DNA of 64,000 nucleotides from an uncultured Oscillospiraceae bacterium. GTDB taxonomy: Bacteria > Bacillota > Clostridia > Oscillospirales > Oscillospiraceae. The translations under genes were made by a program, and so were the position numbers. Below are positions 33,488 through 41,300 of this stretch, in pieces. Positions within the stretch are counted from its first letter, which is position 1. Every line of letters starts with the position of its first letter. The stretch spans positions 87,956 through 151,955 of the forward strand of contig CANRFC010000003.1 of assembly GCA_947629795.1 (NCBI GenBank). The letters are read 5' to 3'. The notes under the pieces were generated by a model. That model was given only the letters and a program-made list of their open reading frames with translations. It ran no database searches and had not been told where the DNA came from.

Positions 33488-34330
33488 ATGGAAAACGCCT
33501 TCACCACCCGGGAGCTGACCAAGGATTTCGGGGCTTTTACCCTGGGGCCCATTGATCTGGACCTTCCCGGCGGGACCATTATGGGCCTGATCGGGGAAAA
33601 TGGGGCGGGAAAATCCACTCTCATCAAGTGCCTTTTGGGCGCCATAAGGCCCACTTCGGGCGCGGTGACCCTGTTTTCGGGCGCCATGGACAGGGGTTTG
33701 GAAGAGGTGGGTTACGTCCCCGACGAGTGCCCCTTCTCCTCCGTTCTGAAAGTGGCCCAGGTGGGCAAGGTGTGCGCCGGGATGTTCCCCGGCTGGGACG
33801 ACGCCCTCTTCGCCCAATATCTGGAAAAGTTTGAGCTTCCCCCGGACCGGAAGGTGAAGGACCTGAGCCGGGGCATGGGGATGAAGCTGACCATCGCCGC
33901 CGCCCTGAGCCACCGGCCGCGGCTCCTGCTGCTGGACGAGGCCACGGCAGGCCTGGACCCGGTGGTGCGGGACGAGATTTTGGACGAGTTCGCCGCCTTC
34001 GTCTCCGACGAGGACCACGCAATACTCATCTCCAGCCACATCACCAGCGACCTGGAGAAGGTGTGCGACTACGTGACTTACCTCCACAAGGGCCGGGTCA
34101 CGGTGACCGGGGCCAAGGACGAGCTGCTGGCCACCTACGCCAGGCTCACCTGCTCCAAGGCCGAGCTGGAGGGGGTCTCCCCCGAGCTGCTGGTGGGAGA
34201 GCGGACCACGGAATTCGGGGCCCAGGCCCTGGTGAGGAACCGGGAGCGCTTCCAACGGGCCTACCCCGACCTGGCCCTGGACCCGTGCACGTTAGAAGAT
34301 ATCATGATTTTCACCACCCGCTTTTCCTGA
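33488..34330 (+). CDS. ABC transporter ATP-binding protein (YtrB-like)
   Basis: A 280-residue ABC ATPase with Walker A GENGAGKST, signature LSRGMGMKL and Walker B LLLLDEATAGLD followed by the H-loop SSHI. The signature begins LSRG rather than LSGG, common in this subfamily. It lies 45 nt after the GntR gene and 64 nt before the membrane partner, forming an exporter probably for a peptide or cell-wall active compound (inference from the GntR family). Confidence 0.94.
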   Translation: MENAFTTRELTKDFGAFTLGPIDLDLPGGTIMGLIGENGAGKSTLIKCLLGAIRPTSGAVTLFSGAMDRGLEEVGYVPDECPFSSVLKVAQVGKVCAGMFPGWDDALFAQYLEKFELPPDRKVKDLSRGMGMKLTIAAALSHRPRLLLLDEATAGLDPVVRDEILDEFAAFVSDEDHAILISSHITSDLEKVCDYVTYLHKGRVTVTGAKDELLATYARLTCSKAELEGVSPELLVGERTTEFGAQALVRNRERFQRAYPDLALDPCTLEDIMIFTTRFS

Positions 34331-34394
34331 AAGAAGAGCGGGGCAATAGAACTACTGTGTAAAGACCACTCCACTTTCGAAAGGCGGATCAAAT

Positions 34395-35009
34395 ATGAAA
34401 GGGTTTTTGAGACGGGACCTGTACTTTCTTTCCATCAATGGGAAATTTTACTTCTGCTTTATGGGCGTGATGGCCATTCTGGCGGCGTTTACCGACTTCG
34501 GCGCCAGCTTTCTCTACCTCTACGCCACCATCTTCTGCGCCTCCAGCATCATGGGTCTGTTCAGCTATGACGAGGCCAACCACTGGGGCGCTTACGCCGC
34601 CGCGGTCCCCGACGGCCGCAGGGCCCAGGTGGACGCCCGGTATCTGGCGGGGGTGTTGGTGACGGGGATCGCCATGGCGGTGATGCTGCTGATATCTCTG
34701 CTGACCCGGGAGGCGGGGAGCTGGGCCCTGGTGCTGCTCTACGGCGGCGTGGCCTTTATCTATCTGGCGGTGGTCTGTCCCCTGGAATACCGTTTTGGGG
34801 TCCGCAGCCGGCTGCTGATGATCATTCTCATCGCCGCACTGGCCGGGGCCTTCGGCGCGGTGGGGGGCGCGGTCATGATCTCCGGCGGGCCGGACGCGGA
34901 CAAATTCCCCATGCTGCCGGGGGCCCTGTTCCTCATCGCCGTGGGGCTGGCGGGGCTGGTGATCTCCCGGCAGATCTCCCTGGGCATCGTGAGGAGGAAG
35001 GAATACTGA
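34395..35009 (+). CDS. ABC-2 type permease of the GntR-linked exporter
   Basis: A 204-residue integral membrane protein with about five or six hydrophobic spans (for example KFYFCFMGVMAILAAFTDFG, LLMIILIAALAGAFGAVGGAV, LPGALFLIAVGLAGLVI). It resembles the ABC2_membrane-type partners found after YtrA/YtrB genes, including an FSYDEANHWGAYAAA stretch near residue 55. No catalytic motif is expected. It is the last gene of the operon, closed by a bidirectional terminator. Confidence 0.85.
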   Translation: MKGFLRRDLYFLSINGKFYFCFMGVMAILAAFTDFGASFLYLYATIFCASSIMGLFSYDEANHWGAYAAAVPDGRRAQVDARYLAGVLVTGIAMAVMLLISLLTREAGSWALVLLYGGVAFIYLAVVCPLEYRFGVRSRLLMIILIAALAGAFGAVGGAVMISGGPDADKFPMLPGALFLIAVGLAGLVISRQISLGIVRRKEY

Positions 35010-35021
35010 AAAAAGGGCATG

Positions 35022-35055
35022 AAAAGGCCGGCATCCGCGGGATGCCGGCCCTTTT
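35022..35055. terminator. Bidirectional terminator, permease / XpaC-like gene
   Basis: A perfect 11-bp stem (35026-35036 with 35040-35050) flanked by A4 and T4, between convergent genes. Confidence 0.9.
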
Positions 35056-35077
35056 GTGTCCTTATGACGGAAGGCCC

Positions 35078-36322
35078 TCAGCCGCCCAGGGTCATGCCGG
35101 AGCCCAGGCCGTCCTTGTCCAGCATGCGCTCCAGGACCTCCACGTCGGTGGTGATGTCCATGACCTCGGTCTTGAAGAGCTGGTCAAGCTGCTTCTCGAA
35201 GCCCTCCACCACCTTGTCCATCATGCCCTCGATGCGGTGCTTGGCCGCCGAGATGTTCTCTCCCTCGATGCCCTGGGAGTCCATCTGGGCGTAGGCGTTG
35301 AGGATCTTGAGGGTGGTGGGGAGATAGTAGTTCAAAAACTGCCGCAGCTCCTGGGCCTTGGCGGGGTTCTTCTTCTGATAGGCCAGGATCTTCCGGGTGA
35401 TCTCCTCGATGCGGTCGATCTTCCGGGTCATCTCGGCGTCGGGGATGGCGTCGTTGACCTCCCGGATCTGGCGGAGGATGGCGTCGTCCGGGTCCTCCTT
35501 GGGCTGGGCGGCCTTGGCCCCGGTCTTGGGGGCCTCCTTTTTGACCTCGGCCTCGGGGGCGTAGCCCTGGTCGGTGAGGACCAGGCGGCCGCTGGCCTTG
35601 TCGATATAGCCCATGGGCAAGGTGCCGTCGGAGAGCATTTTCTGGAGGTCGGAGAGGACCTTTTTCTCGCTGACCCCGGCGGTGGAGGCCAGGTCGGAGA
35701 GGAAGACCGAGTTGCGCTGGCCGATGACCCCCTGATAGAGCTTGGCCCGGCGGCTCAGGCGGGTCTTGGAGATGCCCTTGCCCAGCAGGAAGAGCCCGGC
35801 GCACAGGAAGCCCAGGACGGGGAACCACTCGTCGATATAGGTCAGGGGGCCGTACCGGAGGGCAAAGGAGAACTCCTCCACAAAGCCCAGGGCGAAGACG
35901 AAGCTCATGATGGCTCCCACGATGGTCATGCCCTTGCCCGACTTGGGCTCCTTGAAGAAGCGGCGCAGGCGGCCGCCGGCCTTGGTCTGGGCCTGCTGGG
36001 CCTGGGTCTTGCCCTGGGCGTAGCCGTAGTGGTAGGTGCCCTGGGTGGCGCCGCCGGCGCCCTGGGTAAAGCCCTGGCTGGTCCCCTGGGCGGCGCCCTC
36101 CCGGCCCACGTAGCTCCCCTGGGCGCCGGCGGGGGGCGTCTGCCGCCGCTGGGCGTTCTGATAGCCTTGCTGGAACTCCCGCCTGATCTTCCCCGTGGGG
36201 ATCCTGACCCCGCCCAGGCTCATAAAGAGCAGGACCATGCCGATGGGCCAGCAGAAGATGAAGCCCAGCACGATGGCCCACCAGGGGATATCCGAGTATT
36301 GGTTGTTGGAGTTGTTGACCAT
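35078..36322 (-). CDS. XpaC-like (5-bromo-4-chloroindolyl phosphate hydrolysis) family protein
   Basis: A 414-residue protein. An N-terminal span (about residues 14-36, WAIVLGFIFCWPIGMVLLFM) is followed by a Gln/Gly-rich linker, a second pair of spans (about 130-190) and a large cytoplasmic part. The last 130 residues (QLRQ-type helix LNYYLPTTLKILNAYAQMDS, then ISAAKHRIEGMMDKVVEGFEKQLDQLF) match the XpaC family, often linked with TelA toxic-anion proteins; telA is not here. Despite the name, the true function is unknown. Monocistronic. Confidence 0.82.
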   Translation of the reverse strand: MVNNSNNQYSDIPWWAIVLGFIFCWPIGMVLLFMSLGGVRIPTGKIRREFQQGYQNAQRRQTPPAGAQGSYVGREGAAQGTSQGFTQGAGGATQGTYHYGYAQGKTQAQQAQTKAGGRLRRFFKEPKSGKGMTIVGAIMSFVFALGFVEEFSFALRYGPLTYIDEWFPVLGFLCAGLFLLGKGISKTRLSRRAKLYQGVIGQRNSVFLSDLASTAGVSEKKVLSDLQKMLSDGTLPMGYIDKASGRLVLTDQGYAPEAEVKKEAPKTGAKAAQPKEDPDDAILRQIREVNDAIPDAEMTRKIDRIEEITRKILAYQKKNPAKAQELRQFLNYYLPTTLKILNAYAQMDSQGIEGENISAAKHRIEGMMDKVVEGFEKQLDQLFKTEVMDITTDVEVLERMLDKDGLGSGMTLGG

Positions 36323-36393
36323 GGGGCGCCTCCGGAATCATGACGTCGTCAAATACGGTATTATCATACAACGATTTGCGGAAGTTGTAAAGG

Positions 36394-36435
36394 AAAAAAA
36401 GCGCCGCGGAACCACAGTTCCGCGGCACGTTTTTT
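36394..36435. terminator. Terminator after rpsR
   Basis: A perfect 10-bp stem (36403-36412 with 36417-36426) around CACA, with A7 on one side and T6 on the other; it closes the rpsF-ssb-rpsR operon on the minus strand and could act in both directions. Confidence 0.92.
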
Positions 36436-36454
36436 CTTGTCGGAGCCGCCCTGA

Positions 36455-36721
36455 TCAGTCGGTGACGTAGGGCAGCAGAGCCACCTGACGGGCCCGCTTC
36501 ACCGCCAGGGTGAGCTGGCGCTGGTGCATGGCGCAGGTGCCGGTGGTCCGGCGGGGCAGGATCTTGCTGCGCTCGGACAGGAAGCGCTGGAGCTTCTTGG
36601 AGTCCTTGTAGTCGATGTGCTCCACCTTGTCCACACAGAAGGTGCAGACCTTGCGGCGCTTGCGGCCCCGCATGGGGCGCTGCTCCCGGGCGGCGGGGGC
36701 GGGACTATTTTCCATAGGCAT
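36455..36721 (-). CDS. rpsR: 30S ribosomal protein S18
   Basis: An 88-residue small-subunit protein. The conserved core reads [20 protein letters not shown], then [25 protein letters not shown] and [12 protein letters not shown]. It keeps the CxxC and a third Cys (TCAMH), the Cys-containing form of S18. An N-terminal Pro/Ala extension of about 15 residues is longer than in E. coli. ATG 36721 follows GAAGGAGG at 9 nt; ATG 36715 is too distant. Last gene of rpsF-ssb-rpsR. Confidence 0.97.
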   Translation of the reverse strand: MPMENSPAPAAREQRPMRGRKRRKVCTFCVDKVEHIDYKDSKKLQRFLSERSKILPRRTTGTCAMHQRQLTLAVKRARQVALLPYVTD

Positions 36722-36759
36722 AGCGATTGACCTCCTTCACGTTACGATATGTGCCGCTC

Positions 36760-37230
36760 TCAGAACGGCAGGTCACCGTCATCGTCGGACAGTTCGGCGA
36801 ACTGGTCGGCGCCGGCGGCGGGGGCGGCGTAACCGCCCATGGGCTGGGGCGCGGGAGCGGAATAGCCGCTGCTGGCGGAGTGGGGGGCGTAGCTCCCATC
36901 TCCCTCCCGCCGGGAATCCCCGAAGTAGATGTTCTCGGCCACCACCTCGGCGGCGGTGCGCTTGTTGCCCTCCTTGTCCGTGTACTGACGGATCTGGAGG
37001 CGGCCCTCCACCACGGCCATGCGGCCCTTGGTGAAGTACCGGCTGACAAACTCGGCAGTCTGGCGCCAGGCGACCACGTTGATGAAGTCGGTCTCCCGCT
37101 CGCCGGTCTGCTTATTCTTGAAATCCCGGTCCACCGCCAGGCGGATGGTGGCGACGGTGACGCCGCTGGGAGTGGTCCGGAGATCGGGGTCGGCCACCAG
37201 CCGGCCCATGATGGTAATGTGGTTCAGCAT
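36760..37230 (-). CDS. ssb: Single-stranded DNA-binding protein
   Basis: A 156-residue SSB. The OB fold spans about residues 1-106 (MLNHITIMGRLVADPDLRTT, FINVVAWRQTAEFVSRYFTKG), followed by a Gly/Pro/Ala-rich linker and the acidic protein-interaction tip DDDGDLPF at the C-terminus. Placement between rpsF and rpsR is the classic Firmicute order, so this is the main replicative SSB. Confidence 0.98.
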   Translation of the reverse strand: MLNHITIMGRLVADPDLRTTPSGVTVATIRLAVDRDFKNKQTGERETDFINVVAWRQTAEFVSRYFTKGRMAVVEGRLQIRQYTDKEGNKRTAAEVVAENIYFGDSRREGDGSYAPHSASSGYSAPAPQPMGGYAAPAAGADQFAELSDDDGDLPF

Positions 37231-37245
37231 GGTCCTTCTCCCTCG

Positions 37246-37545
37246 TTAGTCCTCGTCCTTGCAGACGATGATGGAACGCATCACGCCGTCGGTGATCCGG
37301 AAGATACGGTCCAGCTCGGCGGGGAAGGCCGGCTGGCTCCCGAAGGTCATCAGGACGTAATGGCCGGTGGTCTGGTCATCGATGGGATAGGCCAGCGTGC
37401 GGCTGCCCCAGTCGTCCATCTCCACGTTCGTGCCGTTGGCCTCGGCCAGCGCCTTGAACTTCTCGATCAGGGCGGTGGTCTCCTCCTCGTTCTTCCGGGG
37501 GTCGATGACGAACAGGGCCTCATAGTTTCCGTTCAGTTTTGCCAT
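37246..37545 (-). CDS. rpsF: 30S ribosomal protein S6
   Basis: A 99-residue S6 protein (NYEALFVIDPRKNEEETTALI near the start, GHYVLMTFGSQPAFPAELDR in the core, ending MRSIIVCKDED). ATG 37545 is preceded by AAGGAGGTG; the longer frame to 37584 would read through the leader RNA and is rejected. First gene of the operon, 15 nt before ssb. The leader upstream has features of the S6:S18 autoregulatory RNA. Confidence 0.97.
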   Translation of the reverse strand: MAKLNGNYEALFVIDPRKNEEETTALIEKFKALAEANGTNVEMDDWGSRTLAYPIDDQTTGHYVLMTFGSQPAFPAELDRIFRITDGVMRSIIVCKDED

Positions 37546-37564
37546 GATTGTGCACCTCCTTATG

Positions 37565-37625
37565 GGCTTATGGCTCCCGCTCACGGCGGGAGCAAGGAGC
37601 TCTGCCGCCTTTGGCGACAGGCTAT
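37565..37625 (-). promoter_or_regulatory. Candidate S6:S18 ribosomal-protein leader
   Basis: Upstream of rpsF the transcript can form GTCGCC/GGCGGC and an 8-bp hairpin (37573-37580 with 37586-37593) with loop CGTGA containing the sequence CCG that marks the known S6:S18 binding motif. In other bacteria the S6:S18 complex binds such a leader to repress translation. The match is by eye and covers motif and position, not a covariance model. Confidence 0.55.
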
Positions 37626-37628
37626 ATT

Positions 37629-37656
37629 ATTATATCGGAATTTTCCCGGTTGTCAA
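37629..37656 (-). promoter_or_regulatory. Promoter of rpsF-ssb-rpsR
   Basis: Minus-strand TTGACA (37656-37651) and TATAAT (37634-37629), both perfect, 16 nt apart. Confidence 0.88.
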
Positions 37657-37720
37657 GGGCTTTTTCCCGCTTTTCCCCATCCCTGGGGGCAAAAAAGTCC
37701 GGATAAAAATCGTTTTGGAG

Positions 37721-37749
37721 TTGCGAAACGCTCCGGGACCGATTATAAT
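37721..37749 (+). promoter_or_regulatory. Promoter of galE
   Basis: TTGCGA (37721-37726), 17 nt, perfect TATAAT (37744-37749); a second TATAAT follows at 37755-37760. Confidence 0.75.
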
Positions 37750-37823
37750 AAGTCTATAATGGGTCAATGGGCCGCCGGACAAGCCCGGCGGCCGCCACGG
37801 AGCAATGAAAGGAGCGGAAAACT

Positions 37824-38849
37824 ATGTCTATTCTTGTCAGCGGCGGCGCAGGCTATATCGGCAGCCACACCTGCGTGGAGCTCATCCAGGCGGGCTATGA
37901 CATTGTAGTGGCCGACAATCTGGTCAACTCCAGCGAGGAGGCCGTCCACCGGGTGGAGAAGATCGTGGGGCGGAAGATCCCCTTCGTCAAGGCCGAGCTG
38001 TGCGACCCCGGCGTGGTGGAGCAGCTCTTCACCGACTACCCCGACATCACCGCCGTCATCCACTTCGCCGGGCTGAAGGCCGTGGGCGAGAGCGTGGCCA
38101 AGCCCCTGGAGTACTACACCAACAACCTGGTGAATACCCTGGTGCTCCTCAACGCCATGCGCAAACATGGGGTGAAGGACTTCGTGTTCTCCTCTTCGGC
38201 CACGGTGTACGGCGACCCCGCCAGCGTGCCCATCCGGGAGGACTTCCCCACCGGCGGCACCACCAACCCCTACGGCACCACCAAGCTCTTCATCGAGCGC
38301 ATCCTCACCGACGTCTGCGCCGCCGACCCCACCCTCAATGTGGCTCTGCTGCGCTACTTCAACCCCATCGGCGCCCACGAGTCCGGCCTTATCGGCGAGG
38401 ACCCCAACGGCATCCCCAACAACCTGGTGCCCTACATCGCCCAGGTGGCGGTGGGCAAGCTGGAAAAGCTCCACGTCTACGGCGACGACTACCCCACTCC
38501 CGACGGCACCGGCGTGCGGGACTATATCCACGTGGTGGACCTGGCCAAGGGCCACGTGGCCGCCCTGAAGAAGCTGGAGGGCAAGCCCGGCCTGTTCGTG
38601 TGCAACCTGGGCACCGGCAAGGGCTACTCGGTGCTGGACGTGCTCCACGCCTATGAGAAGGCCTGCGGCAAGACCCTTCCCTACCAGATCGACCCCCGCC
38701 GGCCCGGGGACATCGCCCAGTGCTACGCCGACCCCGCCAAGGCTGACTCCGAGATGGGCTGGCGGGCCCAGTTCGGTATCGAGGAGATGTGCGCCTCCTC
38801 CTGGAAGTGGCAGAGCATGAACCCCGACGGCTACCATACTTTTTCTTGA
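37824..38849 (+). CDS. galE: UDP-glucose 4-epimerase
   Basis: A 341-residue SDR-family epimerase interconverting UDP-Glc and UDP-Gal (and possibly the GlcNAc/GalNAc pair). The NAD motif GGAGYIGSHT is at the N-terminus; the catalytic Ser/Tyr/Lys are in VFSSSATVYGDP and NPYGTTKLFIE (Tyr about 149). Length and the C-terminal RRPGDIAQCYADP block are typical. It is followed, on the same strand, by a nucleotidyltransferase and a NahK-like kinase, which suggests use in hexosamine or galactose salvage. Confidence 0.96.
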   Translation: MSILVSGGAGYIGSHTCVELIQAGYDIVVADNLVNSSEEAVHRVEKIVGRKIPFVKAELCDPGVVEQLFTDYPDITAVIHFAGLKAVGESVAKPLEYYTNNLVNTLVLLNAMRKHGVKDFVFSSSATVYGDPASVPIREDFPTGGTTNPYGTTKLFIERILTDVCAADPTLNVALLRYFNPIGAHESGLIGEDPNGIPNNLVPYIAQVAVGKLEKLHVYGDDYPTPDGTGVRDYIHVVDLAKGHVAALKKLEGKPGLFVCNLGTGKGYSVLDVLHAYEKACGKTLPYQIDPRRPGDIAQCYADPAKADSEMGWRAQFGIEEMCASSWKWQSMNPDGYHTFS

Positions 38850-38859
38850 AAGACTGTAA

Positions 38860-38900
38860 CGACACTTGATTTTGCGAAGCAAAATCTTAGTGGAGTACGT
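38860..38900 (+). repeat. Stem-loop in the galE - nucleotidyltransferase gap
   Basis: GATTTTGC (38868-38875), GAA, GCAAAATC (38879-38886), with weaker flanking symmetry (ACT...AGT) and no T run. The 191-bp gap also contains two GTAGGCAAAA/TTAGGCAAAA-like words and a TATAAA box (39012-39017) before the next gene. The element looks like a non-coding repeat unit rather than a terminator. Confidence 0.55.
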
Positions 38901-39040
38901 GCCTTTAGGCAAAAGTAGGCAAAAAGAACTTTAATTCGCTGCCAACCTCTTGCTGTATCAAGGCTTCGCGCCCGGTAACGAACGCGCTCCCTTCCCCGGG
39001 GGTTGGCATACTATAAAAGATACGAAAGGAAGAGAGCACA

Positions 39041-39982
39041 ATGCATAAGGCATCTTCCAAACCTGTTCTGGTGGTCATGGCGGCCGGCATGGGGAGCCGG
39101 TACGGCGGTCTCAAGCAGATCGACCCCGTGGGCGAGCACGGACAGCTCATCATCGACTACTCCATCTACGATGCCAAAAAGGCGGGGTTCGAGACCGTCA
39201 TCTTCATCATCAAGCGGGAGCTGGAGGACACCTTCAAGGCCGCCATCGGCGACAGGCTGAGCAAGGTCATCGACGTGAAGTACGCCTATCAGGAGCTCTC
39301 CGACCTCCCGGAGGGGTACGCCGTCCCTGAGGGCCGCGCCAAGCCCTGGGGCACCGCCCACGCCGCCCTGGCCGCCCGCCATCTGGTGGACGGGCCCTTT
39401 GCCGTCATCAACTCCGACGATTACTACGGCGCCGAGGGCTTCCGGGCCATCTACGACTACCTCCTGACCCATCAGGACGACGAGTTCTACGAGTACGCCA
39501 TGGTGGGCTTCCACGTGGGCAATACGGTCACCGAGCACGGCACTGTGGCCCGGGGAGTGTGCGCCGAGGACGGTGACCACTACCTTAAAGAGGTGGTGGA
39601 GCGCACCAAGATCGAGAAGACCGCCTCCGGCGCCCGCTTCACCGAGGACGACGGGGCGAGCTGGACCGACCTGCCCTTTGACACCATCGTGTCCATGAAT
39701 CTGTGGGGCTTTACCCGCAGCTACCTGGACGAGGCCTGGGCCCGGTTCCCCGCCTTTCTGGACAAGACCCTCAGGGAGAACCCCCAGAAGGGGGAATACT
39801 TCCTCCCCACCGTGGTCAGCCAGCTGGTGGACGAGGGCAAGGCCCGGGTGAAGGTCCTGCGCAGCACCGACAAGTGGTACGGCGTCACCTACCAGGCCGA
39901 CAAGCCGGTGGTGGTGGCCGCCATCGCCGAGAAGACCAGGGCGGGGCTCTACCCCAGCGATCTGTGGGGGGTGGCGGAATGA
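39041..39982 (+). CDS. Sugar-1-phosphate nucleotidyltransferase-like protein
   Basis: A 313-residue NTP_transferase-fold enzyme. The N-terminal nucleotide loop reads VVMAAGMGSRYGGLKQIDPV and the metal-binding region is VINSDDYYGAEGF; the middle has WGTAHAALAARHLV. This is the form expected of UTP- or other NTP-dependent hexose-1-phosphate nucleotidyltransferases, though it is not a close GalU, GlmU or RmlA. Its stop overlaps the NahK-like kinase by 4 nt, so it probably activates the sugar-1-phosphate that the kinase makes. Exact sugar and nucleotide are inferred from context. Confidence 0.82.
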   Translation: MHKASSKPVLVVMAAGMGSRYGGLKQIDPVGEHGQLIIDYSIYDAKKAGFETVIFIIKRELEDTFKAAIGDRLSKVIDVKYAYQELSDLPEGYAVPEGRAKPWGTAHAALAARHLVDGPFAVINSDDYYGAEGFRAIYDYLLTHQDDEFYEYAMVGFHVGNTVTEHGTVARGVCAEDGDHYLKEVVERTKIEKTASGARFTEDDGASWTDLPFDTIVSMNLWGFTRSYLDEAWARFPAFLDKTLRENPQKGEYFLPTVVSQLVDEGKARVKVLRSTDKWYGVTYQADKPVVVAAIAEKTRAGLYPSDLWGVAE

Positions 39983-41088
39983 GCGCCGAAGCCCAACTCC
40001 CCCAGGTCCTGGCCGCCTTCGACTTCGGCGCCCCGGTGGTGGGGGCCCTGCGCTACGGCAAGGGCCACATCAACGACACCTTCTGCGTCCACACCCAGCC
40101 CGAGGACGCCATGTGCCGCCGGTTCATCCTCCAGCGCATCTCCCCCTCCGCCTTCAAGCACCCCGACGAGGTCATGTCCAACATCCTGAAGGTCACCGAC
40201 TACCTGGCCCAGGAGATCAAGGCCGCCGGGGGCGACTGTGAGCGGGAGACCATGCGGGTGGTGCGCACCAAGGGGGACGGCCACGCCTGGTATACCGACA
40301 GCGAGGGCAGCGCCTGGCGGGTATACACCTTTGTGGAGGACACGGTCTGCCTCCAGGCCGCCGAGACTCCGGAGCAGTTCGCCGCCTCGGGCCGGGCCTT
40401 CGGCAAGTTCCAGTACATGCTCCGGGACTTCCCTGCCGCCGAGCTCTTCGAGACCATCCCCCACTTCCACGACACCGAGGACCGCCTGGCCCGGTTCAAG
40501 GCCGCCCTGGCCCAGGACAAGCTGGGCCGGGCCAAGGAGTGCGCCGGCGAGATCCGGTTTGTCCTGGACCGGGAGGAGGACTGCTCGGTGGCCCTCCGGG
40601 CCCAGCGGGAGGGGAAGCTCCCCCTCCGGGTCACCCACAACGACACCAAGCTCAACAACGTGCTCATGGACGTCACCACCGGCGAGGGCATGTGCATCAT
40701 CGACCTGGATACCGTCATGCCCGGCCTGTCCATCAACGACTTCGGGGACTCCATCCGCTTCGGCGCCAACCACTGCGCCGAGGACGAAAAGGACCTGAGC
40801 AAGATGTCCATCGACCTGGAGCTCTACGAGACCTACGTGAAAGCCTTCCTCGACGGCGCCCAGGGCAGCCTCACCGACGCCGAGCTGGAGTACCTCCCCT
40901 GGGGGGCCAAGCTCATGACCCTGGAGTGCGGCATCCGCTTCCTCACCGACTATCTGGTGGGGGACGAGTATTTCCACATCACCCGCCCCGAGCAGAATCT
41001 GGACCGCTGCCGGACCCAGTTCAAGCTGGTGGCCGACATGGAGGCGCACTGGGACGAGATGAACGCCATCGTAGCGAAGTATCGCTGA
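39979..41088 (+). CDS. N-acetylhexosamine 1-kinase-like protein (NahK family)
   Basis: A 369-residue APH-fold sugar kinase. Conserved blocks match Bifidobacterium NahK (LnpB) as I remember it: YGKGHINDTF, ETIPHFHDTEDR, LPLRVTHNDTKLNNVLMD (catalytic loop), CIIDLDTVMPG (metal-binding Asp), DFGDSIRFGAN and LECGIRFLTDYL. NahK phosphorylates GlcNAc or GalNAc at C1 in salvage of milk and mucin sugars. No GNB/LNB phosphorylase lies in the window. It overlaps the nucleotidyltransferase by ATGA and ends at a strong terminator. A phosphorylation assay would decide the substrate. Confidence 0.85.
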   Translation: MSAEAQLPQVLAAFDFGAPVVGALRYGKGHINDTFCVHTQPEDAMCRRFILQRISPSAFKHPDEVMSNILKVTDYLAQEIKAAGGDCERETMRVVRTKGDGHAWYTDSEGSAWRVYTFVEDTVCLQAAETPEQFAASGRAFGKFQYMLRDFPAAELFETIPHFHDTEDRLARFKAALAQDKLGRAKECAGEIRFVLDREEDCSVALRAQREGKLPLRVTHNDTKLNNVLMDVTTGEGMCIIDLDTVMPGLSINDFGDSIRFGANHCAEDEKDLSKMSIDLELYETYVKAFLDGAQGSLTDAELEYLPWGAKLMTLECGIRFLTDYLVGDEYFHITRPEQNLDRCRTQFKLVADMEAHWDEMNAIVAKYR

Positions 41089-41100
41089 ATCCCGCCCTTC

Positions 41101-41133
41101 AAGGGGCGGCCCGGGCGGGCCGCCCCTTTTTTT
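41101..41133 (+). terminator. Terminator after the NahK-like gene
   Basis: AAGGGGCGGCCC pairs with GGGCCGCCCCTT around a short GGGC-type loop, followed by seven T. Confidence 0.92.
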
Positions 41134-41200
41134 GCGGGCTCCGGCCAGGGCCGGGAACCGCTCTCCGGGCAACTCTTCCGGCGGCTGCGCAAAATAGGGG

Positions 41201-41250
41201 TTGACAGGGGAGGAAATGTCTGGTATCCTTAATTCATAGCAAAATGCTAT
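41201..41250 (+). promoter_or_regulatory. Promoter and small dyad before the PepSY gene
   Basis: Perfect TTGACA (41201-41206), 17 nt, TATCCT (41224-41229) with TG just before it. ATAGCA-AAA-TGCTAT (41236-41250) lies at the predicted transcription start and could be an operator. Confidence 0.65.
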
Positions 41251-41300
41251 CATTTTGACTCAACATACCAACACCGACCTTTGAAAGGAGCTTGACCCCT

